A model generated the notes under the pieces. The model was not told where the DNA came from. It saw nothing but the letters and a program-made list of their open reading frames with translations, and made no database searches. Positions 9,601 to 17,406 of a stretch of 64,000 nt of DNA are shown one piece after another; the stretch's first letter is position 1, and each line of letters starts with the position of its first letter. The stretch lies in contig NZ_JABFTT010000012.1 in the NCBI RefSeq assembly GCF_021404465.1, positions 110,575 through 174,574 of the forward strand, written 5' to 3'. A program made the translations under genes and the position numbers. This DNA is from Billgrantia zhangzhouensis. GTDB lineage: Bacteria > Pseudomonadota > Gammaproteobacteria > Pseudomonadales > Halomonadaceae.

Positions 9601-9844
9601 GCGCCCGATCATCATGACCTCGATCACCTTCACCGCCGCGGTGGTGCCGCTGATGCTGGCTGGCGGTGCCGGCGCCGAGGTGCGCCAGGCACTGGGCACG
9701 GCGGTGTTCGCCGGCATGCTCGGCGTGACTCTGTTCGGCCTGTTCCTGACCCCGGTGTTCTACGTCGCCCTGCGCAAGCTGGTCACGCGTGGGCAGGCCG
9801 AACCCGGCGATGCACAACCCGTGGAGGGCGCCTACCATGCCTGA
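6671..9844 (+). CDS. RND multidrug efflux permease, HAE1 family (MexF/OqxB-like)
   Basis: The 1057-residue inner-membrane proton antiporter has the RND pattern: TM1 (FFVDRPIFAAVLSILIF), a large periplasmic porter loop, TM2-6, a second loop and TM8-12. The proton-relay pair Asp410-Asp411 lies in GIVVDDAIVVVENVERN, and PVSIVGTFAVLYLLGFSIN is typical of the MexF branch. Known members trimerise and export fluoroquinolones, chloramphenicol, trimethoprim or signalling molecules; the substrate here is not determined. It overlaps the outer-membrane factor gene by 8 nt, so the two are translationally coupled. Full length, no defect seen. Confidence 0.95.
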   Translation: MNFAKFFVDRPIFAAVLSILIFIAGAITIPLLPISEYPDVVPPTVQVRAVYPGANPREIAETVATPLEEAITGVENLMYMKSVAGSDGVLAMTLTFRPGTDPDEAQVQVQNRVSQALARLPEAVRRQGVTTDKQSPDLTMVPQLISPDGRYDSTYLRNYAALHVRDELARLPGVGQAMMFGAGDYAMRVWIDPDRAAARGLTAGDVIAAIREQNVQVSAGQLGAPPTPTTSDFLVSINAQGRLTTEEEFGNIVVKAGSDGQITYLSDVARIELGAAEYSLRALLDNQQAVAIGIFQAPGSNAIALSDAVRDKMEELSQRFPEGVEYTIVYDPTVFVRDSIKSVIKTLLEAVLLVVLVVTLFLQTWRASVIPLLAVPVSIVGTFAVLYLLGFSINSLTLFGLVLAIGIVVDDAIVVVENVERNIEEGLAPLAAAHQAMREVSGPIIAISVVLCAVFVPMAFLEGVTGQFYRQFAVTIAISTVISAINSLTLSPALAAMLLKPHDAPKDRLSRLIDFLFGWLFRPFNRFFTASSNGYQGGVARSLRRRGAVFAVYALLLAGTGVMFQMVPGGFIPTQDKMYLIGGAKLPEGASLDRTEAVIRRMTELALETEGVEAAVAFPGLNPLQFTNTPNSGTVFFGLEAFGDRQRSAEEITAELNGKFAALQEAFSFAFMPPAILGLGSGSGFSLFVQDRANLGYGELQNAVDGLSGALAQTPGMGYPITSYQSNVPQLDLNVDRVKAKTQGVALTDLFETLQVYLGSVYVNDFNRFGRTWQVMAQADGDFRMDVANIDRLRTRNVYGEMVPIGSMIRIDQSFGPDPVIRYNGYPAADLMGEADPRVLSSSQAIQVVEQLAAGGLPAGMAFEWTDLSYQQVNQGGAALIVFPLAILLVFLALAALYESWTLPLAVILIVPMCMLSALIGVKLTGGDNNIFVQVGLVVLIGLACKNAILIVEFARELEMQGRGIVEAALEACRLRLRPIIMTSITFTAAVVPLMLAGGAGAEVRQALGTAVFAGMLGVTLFGLFLTPVFYVALRKLVTRGQAEPGDAQPVEGAYHA

Positions 9845-11315
9845 TCTGGCCAAACCCATGAGAGCCATGCGTAACCTGCTGCCGTTGCCGCTCGTTCTGG
9901 CGCTGGCCGCCTGTGCGGTGGGGCCCGACTACCGCGCGCCGACACTGCCCGAGCCCGCTGCTTTGGTACGCGCGGAGCCGGGGCTGGTCACAATGGAAGC
10001 AGTCGAGCGGGAATTCTGGCGCGGCTTCGACGATGCGCTGCTGACCGAGCTGGTCGAGGAGGCCTTCGATGCCAACCACGACCTGCGCATCGCCCTGGCG
10101 CGCCATGACCGCAGCCTGGCGCTACTGCGCCAGTCGCGTCGCGACCTGGCGCCCAGCGTCACCGCCCAGGGCGGCGCCGCCCACCAGCGTGTCAGCGCCG
10201 ACCAGATGCCCGAGGCGACGCGCTCCCAGCGCGACTTCGAGAGCTATGACGCCGGCGTCGCCGCGCTGTGGGAGCTCGACTTCTTCGGCCGCGTGCGGCG
10301 CGCCGTGGAAGCCCAGCAGGCCGAAGTGGAAGCATCGGCTGCGGATGTGCGCGCCATGCAGGTGGTGGTGGTCGGCGAGCTGGTAGATCAGTACATGCGC
10401 CTGCGCGGCCTGCAGGAGCAACTGCGCGTGGCCGAGGACAATGCCGACTACCAGCGTGAGTCGCTGGAATTGGTGGATGCACGGCTGGAGGCCGGACGCG
10501 GCACCGAGTTCGACAGCGTGCGCGCCCGGGCGCAGCTCGAAAGCACGCTTTCGCGCATCCCGGCACTCGAGGCTGAGATCGCTGCCATCACCCATCGCCT
10601 GGCGGTGCTGACCGGGCGCGAGCCCGCCGCACTGGTCGCCCGACTGGAGGCACCCGCGCCGCTACCGGCACTGCCTGACCAGGTGGCAGCCGGGCTGCCC
10701 GGCGAACTGCTGCGCCGCCGGCCCGATATCGCCGCCTCCGAGCGACGCCTGCATGCCGCCACCGCCAGCATCGGCGTGGCCACAGCCGACCTCTACCCGC
10801 GTTTCACCCTGAGTGGCTTGCTCGGTACCCAAGCCGCCAGCACCGGCGAGCTGTTCGGCCGCGACAGCGAGACCCGGCTGGTGGCGCTGGGGGTGGATTG
10901 GTCGTTCCTCGACAGCGGCCGGGTGCGCGCACGCATGGCCGCCGCCGATGCCGAGGCCGAGGCCAACCTGGCGCGCTACGAGCAGACCATACTGCTGGCG
11001 CTGGAAGAAGCCGAGACGGCACTTGCCCGCTACGCCCAGTTGCTGCGTGAACGTGAGCACTTGGCGGCGGCCGCCGAGGCCAGCACCGAGGCGGCCCGTC
11101 AGGCGCGGGTACGCTTCGAGGTCGGCGTGATCGATTTCCTCGAGGTGATCGACAGCGAGCGTTCGCGACTCGAGGCCGAGGATGGCCTGGCGCGAGCCAA
11201 CGTGCGCGCTTCCACCGCCCTGGTGGGACTCTACCGGGCGCTGGCTGGCGGCTGGGAGGAGCGCATGAACGAGCCGCGCCAGGCGAGTGCCGAACCCGCG
11301 CTGACCTCCACCTGA
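9837..11315 (+). CDS. Outer-membrane efflux lipoprotein (NodT/OprM family)
   Basis: The 492-residue protein has a signal peptide and lipobox (LALAAC), then the OprM-type opening VGPDYRAPTLPEP. It has two OEP repeats, each contributing helices and strands to the TolC-like trimer channel; the second half shows LLRRRPDIAASERRLHAA and the YPRFTLSGLLGTQA segment typical of NodT-family factors. It completes the tripartite pump by linking periplasm and exterior. The start overlapping the permease stop was chosen; an in-frame ATG seven codons later would leave a shorter signal peptide. A GC-rich hairpin just after the stop may end the transcript. Confidence 0.92.
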   Translation: MPDLAKPMRAMRNLLPLPLVLALAACAVGPDYRAPTLPEPAALVRAEPGLVTMEAVEREFWRGFDDALLTELVEEAFDANHDLRIALARHDRSLALLRQSRRDLAPSVTAQGGAAHQRVSADQMPEATRSQRDFESYDAGVAALWELDFFGRVRRAVEAQQAEVEASAADVRAMQVVVVGELVDQYMRLRGLQEQLRVAEDNADYQRESLELVDARLEAGRGTEFDSVRARAQLESTLSRIPALEAEIAAITHRLAVLTGREPAALVARLEAPAPLPALPDQVAAGLPGELLRRRPDIAASERRLHAATASIGVATADLYPRFTLSGLLGTQAASTGELFGRDSETRLVALGVDWSFLDSGRVRARMAAADAEAEANLARYEQTILLALEEAETALARYAQLLREREHLAAAAEASTEAARQARVRFEVGVIDFLEVIDSERSRLEAEDGLARANVRASTALVGLYRALAGGWEERMNEPRQASAEPALTST

Positions 11316-11546
11316 GAGGGCGAGCCTCCGGCTTGCCCGCATGATGACGAGACGGCATGGCGCCATGCGCCGTGCCGGCTCAACCTGTTCCACGTTCCGC
11401 CGTACACCCCCAGTAAGCACTCGCTGACCCGGCACTGCCGGTAGGAAGATGCGTTTCACCATTTTCTGCTATGCTGCTCGCCTTCCTTTAGACGAAGCCC
11501 AGCCTCGGCCGGTGCCTTCGCCATTCATTCTCGTAGGTCCATTTCC

Positions 11547-12947
11547 GTGTCCGACTCTCCCAATGATGGGGCCTTTGTCTCGCTGCCGCTGGCACCAGAG
11601 CTGCTGACCAATCTCGATTCGCTCGGCTACCACGCCATGACGCCGATCCAGGCCGCCAGCCTGCCGCCGGTGTTGGAGGGCCGCGATGTGATTGCCCAAG
11701 CCAGGACCGGCTCGGGCAAGACGGCGACGTTCGGCCTGGGGCTGCTCTCGCGCCTCGATATCCCGCGCTTTCAGGTTCAGGCACTGGTGCTCTGTCCCAC
11801 CCGCGAGCTGGCCGATCAGGTGGCCGGCGAGATCCGGCGGCTGGCGCGCACGCTGCCCAACGTCAAGGTGCTGACCTTGTGCGGCGGGGCGCCCTTCGGC
11901 CCGCAGCTGGCCTCGCTGGCCCACGGCGCGCATGTGGTGGTGGGAACGCCCGGCCGCATCGAAGAGCACGTGCGCAAGGGCGCGCTCGATCTCGCCGCGC
12001 TCGACGTGTTAGTACTGGACGAAGCCGACCGCATGCTCGACATGGGTTTTCAGCCCAGTCTGGAGTCAATCGTCGGTGCGACGCCCGCCAGCCGTCAGAC
12101 CCTGCTGTTCAGCGCCACCTTCAGCGACGAGATTCGGGGCATCGCCCAGGGTCTGATGCGTGACCCGGCCGAGGTGGCGGTGGCCGAAAGCCATGATGAA
12201 AACACCATCCGCCAGCGCGTCTACCGGGTGGCCGGCGAGGCGGAGCGCTTCGAAGCCCTGCGCGGGCTGTTGCTACAGCATCGGCCGACCGCAAGCGTGG
12301 TGTTCTGCAACACCCGGCGCGAAACCCAGGAGTTGGCCGATGCCCTGTGTGAAGCGGGCTTTAGCGCCCTGGCGCTGCACGGCGACCTGGAGCAGCGCGA
12401 TCGCGACCGCATCCTGGTACTGTTCGCCAACCGCAGCGTCTCCATCCTGGTGGCCACCGACGTGGCGGCCCGCGGGCTGGATATCGCCGCGCTGGATGCG
12501 GTATTCAACTACCAGATCGCCCGCGACCTCGAAGTCCACGTGCATCGCGTCGGGCGTACCGGCCGCGCCGGCGGTTCCGGCATCGCCTGCACCCTGGTCA
12601 GCGAGAGCGAGGCCTATCGCCTCGAGCGGCTGAACGAGTTCCTCGGTGAACCTCTCGAGGAGGCACCGCTGCCGCCGCGCGACGTGCTGACGCGGGAGCC
12701 CTTCCTGACGGAGATGGCCACGCTGCAGCTCGATGGCGGCAAGAAGCAGAAGGTGCGCCCCGGCGATATTCTCGGCGCACTGACCGGCGAGGGTGGCATC
12801 GAGGGGAAGCAGGTGGGCAAGATCAAGGTGCTGGAGCGCAGCGCCTACGTCGCCGTGCAGCGCGAGGTCGCCAAGGCAGCTCTCGCCCAGCTCGGCACGG
12901 GCAAACTCAAGGGGCGTTCGTTTCGCGCCCGGCGCGTCAGTCGCTGA
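11547..12947 (+). CDS. dbpA: ATP-dependent RNA helicase DbpA
   Basis: The 466-residue DEAD-box helicase has Walker A ARTGSGKT (52-59), PTREL, TPGR, DEAD (158-161), an SAT motif and HRVGRTGR. The C-terminal RNA-binding domain ends with KLKGRSFRARR, a hallmark of DbpA, which recognises hairpin 92 of 23S rRNA during large-subunit assembly. The start codon is GTG; no better ATG is present. The closely spaced downstream gene (27 nt) encodes a RIO kinase, so the pair forms a ribosome-related transcription unit. Length matches E. coli DbpA closely. Confidence 0.95.
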   Translation: MSDSPNDGAFVSLPLAPELLTNLDSLGYHAMTPIQAASLPPVLEGRDVIAQARTGSGKTATFGLGLLSRLDIPRFQVQALVLCPTRELADQVAGEIRRLARTLPNVKVLTLCGGAPFGPQLASLAHGAHVVVGTPGRIEEHVRKGALDLAALDVLVLDEADRMLDMGFQPSLESIVGATPASRQTLLFSATFSDEIRGIAQGLMRDPAEVAVAESHDENTIRQRVYRVAGEAERFEALRGLLLQHRPTASVVFCNTRRETQELADALCEAGFSALALHGDLEQRDRDRILVLFANRSVSILVATDVAARGLDIAALDAVFNYQIARDLEVHVHRVGRTGRAGGSGIACTLVSESEAYRLERLNEFLGEPLEEAPLPPRDVLTREPFLTEMATLQLDGGKKQKVRPGDILGALTGEGGIEGKQVGKIKVLERSAYVAVQREVAKAALAQLGTGKLKGRSFRARRVSR

Positions 12948-12974
12948 TAGCGGCTGAGAACAGAAGGAGGATAG

Positions 12975-13877
12975 GTGAAGGTACCTAAGCGATTGCAGCC
13001 GCTGATCGACGACGGCTTGATCGACGCAGTCGAAAGCCAACTGATGAGCGGCAAGGAGGCCCAGGTCTACGTGGTGATTTCCCACGGCGAGCGTCGCTGC
13101 GCCAAGGTCTTCAAGGAGGCCAAGCAGTGCAGCTTCAAGCAGGCGGTGCAGTACCAGGAGGGACGCCGCGAACGCAACAGCCGCCGCGCGCGGGCCATGG
13201 CCAAGAAGACCCGTTATGGCCAGAAGGAGCAGGAACAGGCCTGGCTCAACGCCGAGGTCGACGCCCTCTACCGGCTGGCGGCGGCCGACGTGCGAGTGCC
13301 GCAGCCCTACGGTTTCATTGATGGCGTGCTGCTGATGGAGATGATCAGCGATGCCGAGGGCCTGACCGCCCCGCGCCTGGACGACGTGATCCTGAGCCCC
13401 GAGCAGGCCCGCGAGTACTACGCCAAGATCCTGCGCGACGTGGTCAAGATGCTGTGTGCCGGCCTGGTGCACGGGGATCTTTCCGAGTTCAACGTGCTGC
13501 TGGCCACCGACGGTCCGGTGATCATCGACCTGCCCCAGGCGGTGGACGCCGCCGGCAACAACAGCGCCGAATGGATGTTCGAGCGCGACGTGGACAACAT
13601 GCGCCGCTACTTCGGCCGCTTCGCTCCGGAGTTGCTCGGCACCGACTACGGTAAGGAGATCTGGGCGCTCTATGAATCCGGCGAGTTGCATCCCGAGAGC
13701 CGACTGACCGGCTGCTTCGAGCATGACATCGGCACCGTGGACGTGGAGGAACTGATGAGCGTGATCGAGGACGTGCGCGAGGAGGAGGCCTATCGCCAGG
13801 GGACACGCAACCGCGGTGATGAACCCGGCGTTGAGGAGGCCGCCGAGGAGTGGCGGGAATCCCAGCGAGAGCGTTGA
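12975..13877 (+). CDS. RIO-type serine protein kinase
   Basis: The 300-residue protein has the RIO kinase fold: a glycine-poor nucleotide loop (SGKEAQVYVV), a Lys in RRCAKVFKE, the catalytic loop HGDLSEFNVL (Asp168, Asn173) and the metal-binding Asp185 in IIDLPQAV. RIO kinases in archaea and eukaryotes act in small-subunit ribosome maturation; bacterial homologues are common in gammaproteobacteria but poorly characterised. The GTG start is preceded by AGGAGGATAG. Position directly behind dbpA supports a ribosome-related role by inference. The C-terminal 40 residues are highly charged (Glu/Arg). Confidence 0.9.
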   Translation: MKVPKRLQPLIDDGLIDAVESQLMSGKEAQVYVVISHGERRCAKVFKEAKQCSFKQAVQYQEGRRERNSRRARAMAKKTRYGQKEQEQAWLNAEVDALYRLAAADVRVPQPYGFIDGVLLMEMISDAEGLTAPRLDDVILSPEQAREYYAKILRDVVKMLCAGLVHGDLSEFNVLLATDGPVIIDLPQAVDAAGNNSAEWMFERDVDNMRRYFGRFAPELLGTDYGKEIWALYESGELHPESRLTGCFEHDIGTVDVEELMSVIEDVREEEAYRQGTRNRGDEPGVEEAAEEWRESQRER

Positions 13878-13930
13878 GCCGAATTGGAGTACCCTTTCGA
13901 ATCATCTCCAATAACCGAGCGAGGATCGCC

Positions 13931-14524
13931 ATGTCGTTGCGTAAGACGTTGCCCATCCATTCCGGACGCTGGCTTGCCATTGCCTTGGCCCTGCTGCTGG
14001 CAGGGTGCCAGATGCAGCCACCGGAGCCACCCGACGAGGACAAGGCGGCCATCGACCGTATGCTGGGGCTGATCGACGAGCGGCTCGACGTGGCGCCGCT
14101 GGTGGCCCAGTCCAAGTGGAACAGTGGCGCGCCCATCGAGGCACCCGAACGTGAGGCGCAGATCCTCGACCAGGTGGCGGAGGATGCCGAAGCCGCCGGC
14201 GTCGATGAGGACTTCGCCCGGCGCTTCTTCGACAAGCAGTTCGAAGCCAGCAAGCAGATCCAACGGCGCCTGCACCATCAATGGCTGCAGGAGGGGCGTT
14301 CCACTTTCGCCGACCCGCCCGACCTCGCCGAGGAGGTGCGCCCGGTGCTCGACCGCCTGACGCCGCAACTGATCGAATCATTGGCCGACATCGAGCGTAT
14401 CGCCGCGGTCGAAGGTTCGGGTCGCTATCTCGAACGGCGCGCGACAGAGCTGATCCAGGACGACTTCGACGGCGAGCCGCGTGACGTCTCGATCCAACCG
14501 TTGGTGGAGCGCCTCACACCCTAG
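13931..14524 (+). CDS. Exported chorismate mutase (AroQ gamma type), predicted lipoprotein
   Basis: The 197-residue protein begins with a signal peptide and lipobox (LLLAGC), then carries the AroQ helical core: MLGLIDERLDVAPLVAQSKW, a PIEAPEREAQIL segment and FFDKQFEASKQIQRRLHHQW. These contain the Arg, Lys, Glu and Gln residues used by AroQ enzymes to bind chorismate. Gamma-class AroQ proteins are periplasmic or secreted and convert chorismate to prephenate outside the cytoplasm. Lipidation would tether it to the envelope. It begins 53 nt after the RIO kinase. Why the cell needs envelope prephenate is unknown. Confidence 0.85.
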   Translation: MSLRKTLPIHSGRWLAIALALLLAGCQMQPPEPPDEDKAAIDRMLGLIDERLDVAPLVAQSKWNSGAPIEAPEREAQILDQVAEDAEAAGVDEDFARRFFDKQFEASKQIQRRLHHQWLQEGRSTFADPPDLAEEVRPVLDRLTPQLIESLADIERIAAVEGSGRYLERRATELIQDDFDGEPRDVSIQPLVERLTP

Positions 14525-14538
14525 CGCAAGGGGATGAG

Positions 14539-14739
14539 TCAGAGCGTCCAGGCTGCGGGGTGCCCAGGCTTGAGCGCGCCCTGTTCGTCCCAGTCGTCCC
14601 AACCGGCGAAGGGAATCGGCGCCTCGTCGTCGAGCCCTTCCAGCCGCCGTGCCCAGGCGGGCTTCTCCGCTTTCAGGCGCTCACGGAATGCCGCCTCGTC
14701 CTGGTAGCTGAGCCCGCCGCCCGCGTGGAAATCGCGGTA
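14539..14739 (-). pseudogene. C-terminal remnant of an unrecognised gene
   Basis: This frame encodes about 66 residues with strongly coding-like composition, including PAWARRLEGLDDEAPIPF and FAGWDDWDEQGALKPGHP, ending in a stop. A TAG lies immediately upstream in frame and no start codon (ATG, GTG or TTG) is available, so it is a 3-prime fragment whose beginning was deleted or replaced. It lies just downstream of the PQQ dehydrogenase, same strand. I do not recognise the family. Confidence 0.5.
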
Positions 14740-14787
14740 CTAAGTGCCGAGCCAACCAGCTCTTCAACCTCTCCCAGCGAGGCCGGT

Positions 14788-17226
14788 TCACTCCTCGGGC
14801 AGGGCGTAGGCCATCACGCTGTCGCCCAGGCTGGTCTCGGCCTGAAAGGCTCCGCCCGCGGCAATCACCACGTATTGACGTCCCTCGTGCATATAAGTCA
14901 TCGGCGTCGCCTGGCCGCCTGCTGGCAGGCGCGCCTCCCACAGCATGTCGCCGCTGGTGTTGTTGAAGGCGCGGATATAGTCATCCATGGTGGCCCCGAT
15001 GAAGGTTACGCCGCCGGCGGTTGTTACCGGGCCGGCACTGGTGGGAGCGCCCACGGTCATTTTCAATCGCGTGGGAATGCCCCAGGGGCCCTGGTCGAAG
15101 CTGGTACCGATCGGCCGGGACCAGACCAGTTCGCCGGTGGCGAGGTCGGTGGCGCTGAGAAAGCCCCAGGGCGGCGCGGTACAGGGCATGTCCAGCGGCG
15201 AGAGCCAGGCACCGCGCTCTGCGGCTACCGGTGCGCCGAGCATCGGCTGTGCTTCCTGGTCGATGTAGCTGGCGTCTTCCTCGCCGATCGGTGCGATGTT
15301 CTCCATCTCCTCGGCTTCCTCGCGCGGATAGAGTACGACGCTCGATGGCATGCGGTTGTTGTTGACGATCATCAGGCCGTTGTCGAGATCGAAGGCGGCG
15401 CTACCCCAGTTGATGCCGCCGAGAATGCCCGGGAACTGTAGCATCCCGCCGGGATGATCGAGGGTCGGCGGGGTGAACATGCCCTCGTAGCGCATGCGTT
15501 CGAATTGGATGCGGCAGTAGAGATGGTCGAGCGGTGTGGTGCCCCAGGTATGGGCACCGGTGAAGTATTCGACCTCCTGGCCGGGTATCGATCCGAAGTT
15601 GGGCATGCCCGGTGAGAAGCGCTGCACTTCGGCCGTCCAGTCACCCTCAATGGTGCCCTGCGGTACCGGGCGCTCCTCGATGGGCAGCAGCGGTTCGCCG
15701 GTTTCCCGATCAAAGACGAACACCTGCCCGTATTTGGTCGCCTGAACGACGGCGGGGCGAGGGCCTTCGGCGGTGGGAAAATCGATCAGCGCGGGTTGGG
15801 CACCCAGGTCGTAGTCCCACAGGTCGTGGAGCACCGTGGTGAACTTCCAACGTACCTCGCCGCTATCGGCCTCCACTGCAACCAGCGTAGCGGTGAATTC
15901 ATCCTCATCGGGGCTGCGACCGCCACCGTACTGGTCGTTGGTAGGGTTGCCGGTTGGCAGGTAGACCAGCCCCAGCTCTTCGTCGGCGGAGATCGCTGAC
16001 CACACGTTGGGTGTGCCGCGTGGGTAGACCTCGCCTTCAGGCGGCTGCCGGTCCGGAGTGGTCCATACGGCATCCCAAGTCCATTGCCACTCGCCGGTAA
16101 TGGCATCGTAGGCGCGTACGGCGCCGGAAGGCGCGTCGCGACGCTGGTTATCGGTAACCTGATGGCCGACCACGACGATGCCGTTCACCACGGTCGGTCC
16201 GGAGGTGTTGGAGAGCAGCCCCAACGCCTGCGGATCCATACGGTCGTTGAGGTCGACAGTGCCGTTATCGCCGAAATCGCTGCACGGTGAACCGTCATCG
16301 GTGTCCAGCGCCATCAGCCGTCCATCCAGCGTACCCAGGAGCAGTCGGCGTGGGCACTCTTCCACCGGCTCGGGAGCTTCGAAATAGGCTACCGAACGAC
16401 AGGCAGTCGAGAAGACATGTTCCTGGGCTTCCACGGTGACCTGCGGATCGAAGTGCCACTGCTGCTCACCGGTGCCCGGGGCGAGGGCGAAGACCTGGTT
16501 ACTCTGGGTGCAGACATAGAGGCTGTCGCCGATTTTCAGCGGGGTGTTCTGAAAGGCGTAAGGGGCGGCTTCGCTGGGCGGTTCGTCGCCGGTATTGAAC
16601 TCCCAGGCGACCTCAAGCCGATCGGCATTGTGCGGCGTGATCTGATCGGCCGGCGAGAAGCGCTGAGCCAGGTTGCTGCCGCCATAGGCAACCCAGTCGG
16701 TGGAGTCGGGAGCGCTTGGTTGGCGGATATCTTCGGCCGCCACCGTGGTGGGGGCGTCGGGACCGGAGTCGAAAACGAGCCATAGCACCGACCCGAAATA
16801 GCCGGCAAGAATCAGCACGCCGAGCAGTGGACCGGCGTAGGGCAATCTGGGCTGGTAGTAGCCGCGGCGGTATATCGCGGGCAACAGCAGCAGGGCAATG
16901 GCCAGCAGGACGGCCATGAACCCGGTGCGTGCCATCAGGTCGATGTGCCAGGCCGGCATCCAGCCCTTGCTCGCGATCTCCCATAGCGACCAGAGGAAGG
17001 TGCCCGCCACGGTAGCGGCATAGAGCCAAACTCCCGATGGCAAACCAAGCAAGAGCATGACGGAAGCCACCAGCGTGGCAATGCCGGCCAGGAGAAAATA
17101 GATCGTACCGCCGAGATAGAGCAGATAAGCGCCGCCCAGCGACATGGCCAGGCCGAGCAACAGCAGAACGACAGCGAGAACGGTGACGGCCCAGCCGGCC
17201 ACACCACGTGAGGAATGCGCATCCAT
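14788..17226 (-). CDS. Membrane-bound PQQ-dependent dehydrogenase, glucose/quinate/shikimate family
   Basis: The 812-residue protein has about five N-terminal membrane helices (residues 10-150) and a periplasmic eight-bladed quinoprotein propeller. Recognisable elements are the entry blade NLAQRFSPADQITPHNADRL, the catalytic-region motif HDLWDYDLGAQPAL with the conserved Asp, and TKYGQVFVFDRETGEPLLP with the PQQ-contacting Lys. Known members oxidise glucose, quinate or shikimate in the periplasm and pass electrons to ubiquinone. No PQQ synthesis genes are in this window. The ATG start giving MDAHSSRG was chosen; a GTG 17 codons upstream is possible. Whether the substrate is glucose or a cyclic acid is undecided. 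Confidence 0.88.
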   Translation of the reverse strand: MDAHSSRGVAGWAVTVLAVVLLLLGLAMSLGGAYLLYLGGTIYFLLAGIATLVASVMLLLGLPSGVWLYAATVAGTFLWSLWEIASKGWMPAWHIDLMARTGFMAVLLAIALLLLPAIYRRGYYQPRLPYAGPLLGVLILAGYFGSVLWLVFDSGPDAPTTVAAEDIRQPSAPDSTDWVAYGGSNLAQRFSPADQITPHNADRLEVAWEFNTGDEPPSEAAPYAFQNTPLKIGDSLYVCTQSNQVFALAPGTGEQQWHFDPQVTVEAQEHVFSTACRSVAYFEAPEPVEECPRRLLLGTLDGRLMALDTDDGSPCSDFGDNGTVDLNDRMDPQALGLLSNTSGPTVVNGIVVVGHQVTDNQRRDAPSGAVRAYDAITGEWQWTWDAVWTTPDRQPPEGEVYPRGTPNVWSAISADEELGLVYLPTGNPTNDQYGGGRSPDEDEFTATLVAVEADSGEVRWKFTTVLHDLWDYDLGAQPALIDFPTAEGPRPAVVQATKYGQVFVFDRETGEPLLPIEERPVPQGTIEGDWTAEVQRFSPGMPNFGSIPGQEVEYFTGAHTWGTTPLDHLYCRIQFERMRYEGMFTPPTLDHPGGMLQFPGILGGINWGSAAFDLDNGLMIVNNNRMPSSVVLYPREEAEEMENIAPIGEEDASYIDQEAQPMLGAPVAAERGAWLSPLDMPCTAPPWGFLSATDLATGELVWSRPIGTSFDQGPWGIPTRLKMTVGAPTSAGPVTTAGGVTFIGATMDDYIRAFNNTSGDMLWEARLPAGGQATPMTYMHEGRQYVVIAAGGAFQAETSLGDSVMAYALPEE

Positions 17227-17351
17227 GGCAGTACCCGTTGTGTTGTCAGGGCGAGGAGCTGTCCGCTTGTTGGACACGCCTAACCCTAGGTCACATCGGG
17301 GGTTGGCGCCATGAACTCAGCCAAGGAATCGAGTGTATTTGCCATGTGATT

Positions 17352-17374
17352 ATCTAGTTATGTTATAACGTTTC
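17352..17374. promoter_or_regulatory. Zur-like operator upstream of the TonB receptor operon
   Basis: The core reads GTTATGTTATAAC, matching the gammaproteobacterial Zur core GTTAT-N3-TATAAC with one non-consensus base in the centre. The right flank (GTTTC) also matches; the left flank is poor. By my count 15 of 22 defined positions fit. It lies 33-55 nt upstream of the receptor ATG, a position suitable for repression. The binding protein is inferred, not shown. Confidence 0.6.
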
Positions 17375-17406
17375 GTCTATCGCATACGCTTGCAGGGGGA
17401 AATCGA

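Noticed and set aside
12273..13724. 483-codon open frame antisense to dbpA and the RIO kinase
   Set aside because: Spans two real genes on the other strand and shows no recognisable motif; a shadow frame.
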